Source: Burkholderiales bacterium
GTDB taxonomy: Bacteria > Pseudomonadota > Gammaproteobacteria > Burkholderiales > Burkholderiaceae_C
Assembly: GCA_017307865.1 (NCBI GenBank)
Contig: JAFKGE010000020.1
Span: forward strand, 62,001-126,000
DNA: 64,000 nucleotides
Direction of reading: 5' to 3'
In this document: positions 58,421-64,000 of the stretch, one piece after another
Layout of the letters: each line of letters opens with the position of its first letter
Position numbering within the stretch: position 1 is the first letter of the stretch
Notes under the pieces: model-generated
The model's input: the letters and a program-made list of their open reading frames with translations, nothing else
Database searches by the model: none
What the model was told of the DNA's origin: nothing
Translations under genes and position numbers: made by a program

Positions 58421-59671
58421 TTATCGGTGCGTGTCCGATTGCGACGGCGCGCGCGGCAGCCACCCGAACAGGGCCGCCCCCGCCAGCAGCAGCGCCGACA
58501 TCGACAGCAGCGCGGCGCTGAAGGGCTCCAGCCCCAGCGCCGGCGCCCAGCCGGCCACCCAGCCGCTGACCGACTGCATCAGCGCCACGCCCAGGAACAT
58601 CGCCATCGTCAGCAGCGACAGCGCGCGCCCGCGCACGGCCGGCGCGTAGCTCTCGAACACGTAGCCGTGCTGCAGCACGGTAAAGCCCGACAGCAGCCCG
58701 TACAGCAGCGGCAGCGCCACGTCCACCCAGGCCACCTGCACCAGGCCCAGCGTGGCCACCAGCGCGGCCGCCACCCCCGCCATGATCAAAAGCCAGCGCT
58801 GGCGCCCGCGCCCGCTGGGGGCGATGCGGCCGAACAGCGCCGGGCTGCCGATGCTGGCCAGCGTCATCGCCAGCGCGACGTTGCCGCTTTGCACCAGCGA
58901 AAAGCCCGCGCGCTCGACCAGCAGCGGCCCCAGCCACAGGCCGCGGATGGTGATGAAGCTGGCATACGCCACCATGCCGTAGGCCACCATGCCCAGGGTG
59001 TGCGGCAGCTTGAACAGGCCCAGCAGACCGCGCAGCGCGTCCAGCGGCGAGGCGCGCGGCGGCGGCGCCGCGCCGGGGGCGGGCGCCGGCTCGTGCACGC
59101 GCCAGGCGATCAGCAGCCAGGCCGCCAGCGCGGCGCCCGCCAGCACGGCAAAGCCCCAGCGCCACGAGCTGCGCTCGATCAGCCAGGCCAGCGGCGTGGC
59201 CGTCAGCAGCATGCCCAGGTAGCCGATGCTCATCACCGTGCCCGACACGGCGGTGAAGCGCTCGGGCGCGAAGTGCCGGCTGGTGAACACCGTGCACACC
59301 AGAAAGGCGGGCGAGCAGCCGGTGCCGATCAGCAGCTGCCCGGCCATCAGCATCTCGTAGCTGTGGGCGTTGGCCGACAGCGCCGCGCCGGCCACGGTGA
59401 GCGGAAACGCCAGCAGGATGGTGCGGCGCACGCCCCACACGTCCAGCGAGATGCCCATGGCCACCTGCATCACGCCGAAGGCCAGGTGATAAGCGGCCGA
59501 CCAGTTGCCCAGCTCGCTGGCGCTCAGGCTCAGCTCGCGCATCAGGGGTGGCCCCATGATGGCCGCCAGCGAGCGGAACGCCTGGCTCAACACGAAGGCG
59601 CCGGCCAGCGCCAGCAGCATGGCCCAGGCCTGGCGCGGCGTCAGGGCGTGCGGGCGGGCGGGGGCGGGCAT
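58421..59671 (-). CDS. MFS transporter
   Basis: A 416-residue membrane protein with 12 predicted helices. LGNWSAAYHLAFGVMQVAMG and SLDVWGVRRTILLAF carry the MFS motif A region between helices 2 and 3. Substrate unknown. Convergent to nothing; followed by the small lipoprotein gene on the same strand. Confidence 0.85.
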   Translation of the reverse strand: MPAPARPHALTPRQAWAMLLALAGAFVLSQAFRSLAAIMGPPLMRELSLSASELGNWSAAYHLAFGVMQVAMGISLDVWGVRRTILLAFPLTVAGAALSANAHSYEMLMAGQLLIGTGCSPAFLVCTVFTSRHFAPERFTAVSGTVMSIGYLGMLLTATPLAWLIERSSWRWGFAVLAGAALAAWLLIAWRVHEPAPAPGAAPPPRASPLDALRGLLGLFKLPHTLGMVAYGMVAYASFITIRGLWLGPLLVERAGFSLVQSGNVALAMTLASIGSPALFGRIAPSGRGRQRWLLIMAGVAAALVATLGLVQVAWVDVALPLLYGLLSGFTVLQHGYVFESYAPAVRGRALSLLTMAMFLGVALMQSVSGWVAGWAPALGLEPFSAALLSMSALLLAGAALFGWLPRAPSQSDTHR

Positions 59672-59686
59672 GCGGCCGGCTTATGA

Positions 59687-59748
59687 GTCGAATCGGGCGC
59701 TGGCGCCCGTCGAACAAGCGCGAACAGCTATCAAAACGAAATCATCGG
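59687..59748. repeat. AGCTATnAAAA palindromic repeat between slyD and the MFS gene
   Basis: GCGCTGGCGCCCGTCGAACAAG then CGCGAACAGCTATCAAAACG, shown in part. It directly abuts the slyD stop codon. Confidence 0.8.
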
Positions 59749-60219
59749 TCAATGGTGATGCCCGTGCGCCCCGTGCACGTGGCGGTGCGCGATCTCCTCG
59801 GCGGTGGCCGCGCGCACCGCCTTGACGGTGGCGACAAAGCGGATGGCGTGCCCGGCCAGCGGGTGGTTGCCGTCCAGGTGCACCACCGGCCCCTTGATCT
59901 TGACCACGTGGTAGGCCACCGGGCCATCCGGCCCCGCGCCCTGCAGCTGGCCGCCCACCTTCACGCCGGGCGGAAACTCGGCTTTGGGGATGGTGCGCAC
60001 CAGCGCCTCGTCGCGCGCGCCGAAGGCGTCGGCGGCGGACAGCTCCAGCTCGACGCGATGCCCCACGTCCTGGCCGGCCAGCGCCGCCTCGACCTTGGGA
60101 AACAGGTTGTCGTAGCTGCCGTGCAGGTAGCTGGTGGTGCCCGCGTCCAGCGGCTTGCCGGTGGCGGCGTCGGTGATCTTGTAGGCCAGGGTGACGGCGC
60201 TGTCTTGGGTGATGGGCAT
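59749..60219 (-). CDS. slyD: FKBP-type peptidyl-prolyl isomerase SlyD
   Basis: A 156-residue protein. MPITQDSAVTLAYKITDAAT, YLHGSYDNLFPKVEAALAGQ with the FKBP fold, the insert-in-flap domain (DAFGARDEALVRTIPKAEFP), and a His-rich C-terminus (HRHVHGAHGHHH) that can bind nickel. Folding helper and metallochaperone. The start at 60219 gives the family N-terminus. The transposon end lies just upstream. Confidence 0.93.
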   Translation of the reverse strand: MPITQDSAVTLAYKITDAATGKPLDAGTTSYLHGSYDNLFPKVEAALAGQDVGHRVELELSAADAFGARDEALVRTIPKAEFPPGVKVGGQLQGAGPDGPVAYHVVKIKGPVVHLDGNHPLAGHAIRFVATVKAVRAATAEEIAHRHVHGAHGHHH

Positions 60220-60295
60220 GGGGTGGATGGTTCTCTCAGCTTCGGTCGCAACAAGGCGTCTCGTGCAGCGGCGCGCCGCCTCTGCACGGACGTAA

Positions 60296-60384
60296 AGCGA
60301 CAAAGTTATTGCTCTGTCTCTTTCAGTCGATTCAAGCGCTTAAGGCTGCTCGTGTCACGAAGCTAGAGCGGTGAGCGACAAAGT
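60296..60384. repeat. Direct repeat AGCGACAAAGT, putative transposase-binding sites
   Basis: Two identical 11-base copies in the same orientation. The sequence GCGACAAAGTT recalls the GGCGGACAAAATAGTT of Tn7 end repeats. Flanking GTSACGAA-like sequences occur at 60355-60362 and 60404-60411. Confidence 0.5.
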
Positions 60385-60413
60385 ATGTGCGACTACGTGA
60401 GTTCGGTGACGAA

Positions 60414-61997
60414 CTAATTGAGATCGCGAGAAAGCAGTGTAGCGTCAGACTGGGGAACTCTGGCGATGTACTGCCGGCAGCCGTCAATCGTCGGCCCGGT
60501 GATCAGATGAATGCCCGCCGACTGTGCCCAAGATGGCGCCTGTTTGGCACATATCCCGCTCCTCTTGGCAAGCGTGCTAAGTGGGATAAAGATTGCCCGA
60601 AATCGCTCCAACTCTTTTAGGAGCACCACTTCCGAACAGCGACGTCCGACTCGGCGCTCTGTCGTTCTCAGATGGCCGTGGCGAATCAAGTGACAGAGTA
60701 CTTCCCACTTGAGTTTCAAGACGCGTCGAGCTTCATCCTTGGAAAGGAAATCAATCCCGACAGAGACTTGTTGTGATTGTCGCCACGCTTGGACATCTTT
60801 GATGCGCATGTAGAGGCGCTGCGCAATCGAACCTTGTTCAGATTTTGTACGTAGGGGGAAATCTCCAGCCATGACGGCTCGCAGAAATGGACCAGTTTCC
60901 ACCCGTGTCACGACTGTCCGCAACACATGGGCTAGGCACCGATCACCTTTGGAGAGCTGCGCACAGCTCGCATGTTTGATCAAGTTAGTTTCAAACGTAT
61001 CGATGTCCTCCTGAGAGAGGCCGAATGGAGAGGCGGTGAGCAAGCCCTCTTCGCCGACCAATCGCAACCGCTCTGTGGAAAAACCCAGATACGCCGCGGC
61101 ATGCGATAAGGATCGGCGAGCCTTCACATTGGCCCGGAGCCGATCCTCCAGCGCAGCTGTGATCACACGCCGGCGTCTACCAGAACGCAAGAGCATGGCA
61201 CCTTCCGGTGCCATGTCATCAATTGCTGCCGCCACACCCTCGGTGCGCATGTTGAGTCTCTTGGCGAGCTCAGCCACCGTTGTGATGCGGGGCGTGTTTC
61301 TTCCAAGAATCGGCCGATCGCCTTGTCGGCTTCGCTCGGCGTAGGCACTCAAGGTGGCAAGCAGGCGCGCTTTCCAACTTGGATCAGGTGCGCTGCGAAT
61401 TCTTCGCATCAGTCCTGGGAACACTACATTTAGGAGCGAGGGTGAAGAACCTGTGCGGCGTTGCCAAAGTTCGAGTAGTACTTCGAACGAAACTGGCCAC
61501 TCGTTCGCCATTGTTGCTCCGGCTTCGAGCAACTCGGAATATCGCCGCACACTCCGGTCCTCACGCTTCTTCAAGGGCTTTTCCTTGAGACCATAGAGAG
61601 CGAAAGCTCCCAGCCAGGTCAACATCTCCGGTGCGGTGACTTTTAGGGATGAGAGCGCCAATTCGGAAACAGGCGAAGTGGGTGACTCAGAAAGAATCGC
61701 TCCGCATCTACAGCGCTCATGATGAATCGCGTTCAACGTTAGCGCTCTATGGCATCGGGAACATTCGTCTACTAGCCACACCGCATGTTGGTGACATATG
61801 GGAGGGTCATTCAACCAAGCGTTGCGCCAATAAGGGCGCGCGCCGGCTAGGCAGTGCGGGCAGCAACGCAATCGCTCGTGCGGGGAGACGTCAACGTTTC
61901 CGATCCATGTCGCGCGCTCCAAGCCGTTGCGGGCTGCCAGTCTCAGGGCGTAGCCTGGTGCAGATTCATCGCTGTACTGCGGTGGTCGAACCAACAT
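60414..61997 (-). CDS. tniQ: TniQ family transposition protein (second copy)
   Basis: A 527-residue protein. LVRPPQYSDESAPGYALRLA at the start and the zinc-binding set CCPHC, CHQH, CSRCHRAL, CRCG in residues 45-99 are typical of TniQ/TnsD. The long C-terminus has helix-turn-helix-like segments, as in TnsD target selectors. Its start overlaps the end of the other tniQ gene by 32 bases. Confidence 0.9.
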   Translation of the reverse strand: MLVRPPQYSDESAPGYALRLAARNGLERATWIGNVDVSPHERLRCCPHCLAGARPYWRNAWLNDPPICHQHAVWLVDECSRCHRALTLNAIHHERCRCGAILSESPTSPVSELALSSLKVTAPEMLTWLGAFALYGLKEKPLKKREDRSVRRYSELLEAGATMANEWPVSFEVLLELWQRRTGSSPSLLNVVFPGLMRRIRSAPDPSWKARLLATLSAYAERSRQGDRPILGRNTPRITTVAELAKRLNMRTEGVAAAIDDMAPEGAMLLRSGRRRRVITAALEDRLRANVKARRSLSHAAAYLGFSTERLRLVGEEGLLTASPFGLSQEDIDTFETNLIKHASCAQLSKGDRCLAHVLRTVVTRVETGPFLRAVMAGDFPLRTKSEQGSIAQRLYMRIKDVQAWRQSQQVSVGIDFLSKDEARRVLKLKWEVLCHLIRHGHLRTTERRVGRRCSEVVLLKELERFRAIFIPLSTLAKRSGICAKQAPSWAQSAGIHLITGPTIDGCRQYIARVPQSDATLLSRDLN

Positions 61998-63477
61998 GCG
62001 GCAGTTCCAGTTGCCTTGGGTCGCGGCGACGGTTGCGAGCGAAGTCCGCGGTCCTTCGGCTCAACCGCGTAAGTACGCTGATCGGTACCGCGAAACGGGC
62101 AAGGCCCTGCTTGCTGTCATGCCGGAACACCTTCTCGGCGCCGCTCTTCAGGTCTTCATAGAGCTCCTCGATAGGACCTGTCCAGACGTTGTGGTAAAGC
62201 GACTCATTGTCGAGAGGGATGCTGTCTTGCGGACACGCTGCAATCGGTAGTGCTGTGCCCTCAAGCGCAGCTAGGAGTTTGTCTGGGGCGTTCTCCAGAA
62301 ACTCACGGTTGGCACCTCTCCCCGCGACTTCCAGTTGATGTGCCTGTACCAACCTCCTCACGATGTTGCGGCGCTTGGTGAGTCCGAGTCGAGCAAGTGC
62401 CTGCATACGCGCCGTTGGCTTTGCTGGGTCGCGACGAGCAAGTTCGGCAATGGTCGCGGCGTCCTCCAGGCTGAGGATCGAAAACTTGCACCGGGCTCCA
62501 ACGAGCGCCACGGGTTGAATGCCGAGCCTCCTAATCCACCGAGCCATCCTGTTGTGATTGATGCCCAGTCTGCGGCGCAACTCGTTAGCAGGCACCCCAG
62601 TGAACCCTCTGAGTATTCCCCTTGTTCCACCTCCTGCACCCCGGCCGTGGATAGGGCCCGCATCGACTGCCGCCAAATCCCGCCATCTCCCTATCGGCAG
62701 TCGAGAGTAGCAGTCTGCATTCGCCAGAGTTCGATCAAAGAATCGGACGAGCGCCGCCTTGTGAACCGGATATGTCAATTGCTTAATGAACGTCTCGCCC
62801 CACTGGATGTCGTGTAAGGGTGGTGGCAGCCGGTTGGACGTTAGCCAGTCAGTTACCAGCTCCAGCGAATCCGTGCTTGGCCGATCTCTGTCCTTGCCGC
62901 GGCGCGCAGCCGCCACTACGGTCAGCATCTTCGAGTAGAACGTCGCGAGAACGACTTCGTTATCAACGCCTCCTTTGGCGGCGATCGGCCCCCAAATTCC
63001 CTGCAAGACCTCCCGGCAATCGCGGTCCAATCCACGTTCTGAGACCGTGTAGTTGGGCTCAAACTGACCCATCAGCGTTTCACTTCGCGCCGCGTCGAGG
63101 TCGACTCCATGAAACGGCACGAGAAGTCGCCCATGCTCTAAGCAAGCACAATACCCTCTGAGGCGCCACTGCATGCGGAAGTAGGGCGTCTGTTGCCAGC
63201 ACGCAAGGCATATGAGAGGGCTTCGCCACCCGTGATAGCGACTCCACGCGGGAAGTTCTATGGTGGAAGCGGGGTTCAGTTGGGGCGACGTTCCATGCCA
63301 GTGGGCGTGATCTATTTCAACGCCGAGTTCATTTGCAAAGTGCTCCGCCACTGCTGTGCGAAAGAACTCTGATCGCCAATGAATTCCGTTTCTCGCCGCG
63401 AGACGCATTAGATAACCTGTCCACCACTCGTCAGGGAATGGTGACGGCCTAACCAATAGGCGATGAGTTGAATTCAT
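61966..63477 (-). CDS. tniQ: TniQ family transposition protein (first copy)
   Basis: A 503-residue protein. LVRPSPFPDEWWTGYLMRLA and the zinc-binding CLACW with CLEHGRLLVPF are the TniQ hallmarks. The C-terminal part has a helix-turn-helix-like region (GVPANELRRRLGINHNRMAR). It overlaps the tniB stop by four bases. Having two TniQ proteins side by side suggests two target choices. Confidence 0.9.
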   Translation of the reverse strand: MNSTHRLLVRPSPFPDEWWTGYLMRLAARNGIHWRSEFFRTAVAEHFANELGVEIDHAHWHGTSPQLNPASTIELPAWSRYHGWRSPLICLACWQQTPYFRMQWRLRGYCACLEHGRLLVPFHGVDLDAARSETLMGQFEPNYTVSERGLDRDCREVLQGIWGPIAAKGGVDNEVVLATFYSKMLTVVAAARRGKDRDRPSTDSLELVTDWLTSNRLPPPLHDIQWGETFIKQLTYPVHKAALVRFFDRTLANADCYSRLPIGRWRDLAAVDAGPIHGRGAGGGTRGILRGFTGVPANELRRRLGINHNRMARWIRRLGIQPVALVGARCKFSILSLEDAATIAELARRDPAKPTARMQALARLGLTKRRNIVRRLVQAHQLEVAGRGANREFLENAPDKLLAALEGTALPIAACPQDSIPLDNESLYHNVWTGPIEELYEDLKSGAEKVFRHDSKQGLARFAVPISVLTRLSRRTADFARNRRRDPRQLELPHVGSTTAVQR

Positions 63478-64000
63478 TGCGCCTCCGGTGCGTACGGCTC
63501 CCCCGCCTTGGTCAACGGCAAGCCGTTGAAGTGTCGAGAAAACGGATTCCGCTCTGGCGTTGCCTGGGAATAAATTGCTTCCTTGAAAGCCAACTCAAGC
63601 AAGGGAAGGTCAATCTTCGGCTCGGAGCGTGTCGCCGCTAACTGGATAGCTCGGACCAGCAGGTTACGAATCGAGCGCAGGCGACCGCCCGTGGCTAAGG
63701 CGGTCGAACGTAGCAATGGGTCATCTGCCAGGTCGAGGCACGGGATGCCATCAAGCAACTTCAAAAACGATCGCATAACCCGTGAGAATTCCCCTGCTCG
63801 ACCGTTCTCGACCGAGAAAGGGTGCAGCGTGACAACGCAACCAAAGCGGCTCCGGAGTTGATCGTTGACCTCTAGCAATCGTCTCGCGCGCGGGGTACCC
63901 GCAAGAATCAGTGATACGCCGCCGACCCGCCCCAACTGCTTGATCCAGTCCGCGGCATCATGGTGTGTTCGCTGACCGCCGCGGTCGACCAAATGATTGA
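63474..64000 (-). CDS. tniB: TniB family AAA+ ATPase (5' end outside window)
   Basis: The visible C-terminal part (about 175 residues) begins NHLVDRGGQRTHHDAADWIK, the segment following Walker B in TniB/TnsC-type ATPases, then SLILAGTPRARRLL with sensor-1-like GT, and LLRSTALATGGRLRSIRNLL. TniB activates the transposase once a target is chosen. The Walker A is beyond the edge. Confidence 0.85.
   Translation of the reverse strand, partial: NHLVDRGGQRTHHDAADWIKQLGRVGGVSLILAGTPRARRLLEVNDQLRSRFGCVVTLHPFSVENGRAGEFSRVMRSFLKLLDGIPCLDLADDPLLRSTALATGGRLRSIRNLLVRAIQLAATRSEPKIDLPLLELAFKEAIYSQATPERNPFSRHFNGLPLTKAGEPYAPEAQ

Larger units (their letters stand above)
60220..64000. mobile_element. One end of a Tn7/Tn5053-like transposon (tniB-tniQ-tniQ), truncated by the window
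   Basis: From about 60.3 kb the DNA is visibly less GC-rich and codes for TniB and two TniQ proteins, all on the minus strand and overlapping. The 11-base direct repeat AGCGACAAAGT at 60296-60306 and 60374-60384 (78 bases apart) lies between slyD and the last tniQ gene and could be transposase-binding sites of the left end. The exact boundary was not found. TniA/TnsB-type transposase and any cargo would lie beyond 64000. Confidence 0.75.

Overview
The window is high-GC DNA from a betaproteobacterium of the order Burkholderiales, most likely family Comamonadaceae. The inference rests on the gene set (minCDE order, single-chain acyl-CoA carboxylase, NnrU, SlyD, IPTL-type sorting tail) and on several dispersed palindromic repeat families that I associate with comamonads. 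I saw no rRNA, tRNA or CRISPR array.

Left part (1-20.3 kb), mostly chromosomal housekeeping: the C-terminal half of an argininosuccinate-lyase-type enzyme; a hemerythrin with an FNR/DNR-like promoter; a copper module (copA, copZ, cueR, with MerR-type promoters) that encloses an SDR gene and ynfA; a Spy/CpxP-like protein; minC-minD-minE; a membrane adenylate cyclase; infA; DAHP synthase; a ferredoxin; acylphosphatase; NnrU; an acyl-CoA ligase; and a 1089-residue carboxylase fusing biotin carboxylase, biotin carrier and carboxyltransferase.

Middle part (20.5-40 kb), a surface polysaccharide locus: wbpA, wbpB, wbpD, wbpE and wbpI form the complete UDP-ManNAc(3NAc)A pathway. A VioA/WecE-like aminotransferase, an acetyltransferase and a WecF-family transferase suggest a dTDP-4-acetamido-sugar. 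Wzx, a GT4 transferase, a DegT aminotransferase, a PglC-like phosphoglycosyl transferase and WbpM complete the visible set. No Wzy polymerase was found. The locus is interrupted by three PIN-domain toxin-antitoxin pairs and by an AAA ATPase gene flanked by fragments of a second wbpI copy.

Right part (40-60 kb): marC, a class V aminotransferase, cutA, an FAD-linked oxidase, a secreted RNase with its barstar inhibitor, malic enzyme, then a five-gene membrane cluster (SPFH/SHOCT protein, DUF4178, DUF350, membrane aminopropyltransferase, lipoprotein-like flavin amine oxidase). Downstream lies a strong candidate structured RNA with an all-pyrimidine loop, then a GST, purB, yaeQ, an IPTL-tailed secreted protein, a DUF2007 protein, a tiny lipoprotein, an MFS transporter and slyD.

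Right end (about 60.3-64 kb), lower GC: one end of a Tn7/Tn5053-like transposon carrying tniB (cut by the window edge) and two tandem tniQ genes, all reading toward slyD. Palindromic repeats are scattered through the window; several lie inside reading frames (copA, cueR, wbpE, the carboxylase) without breaking them.
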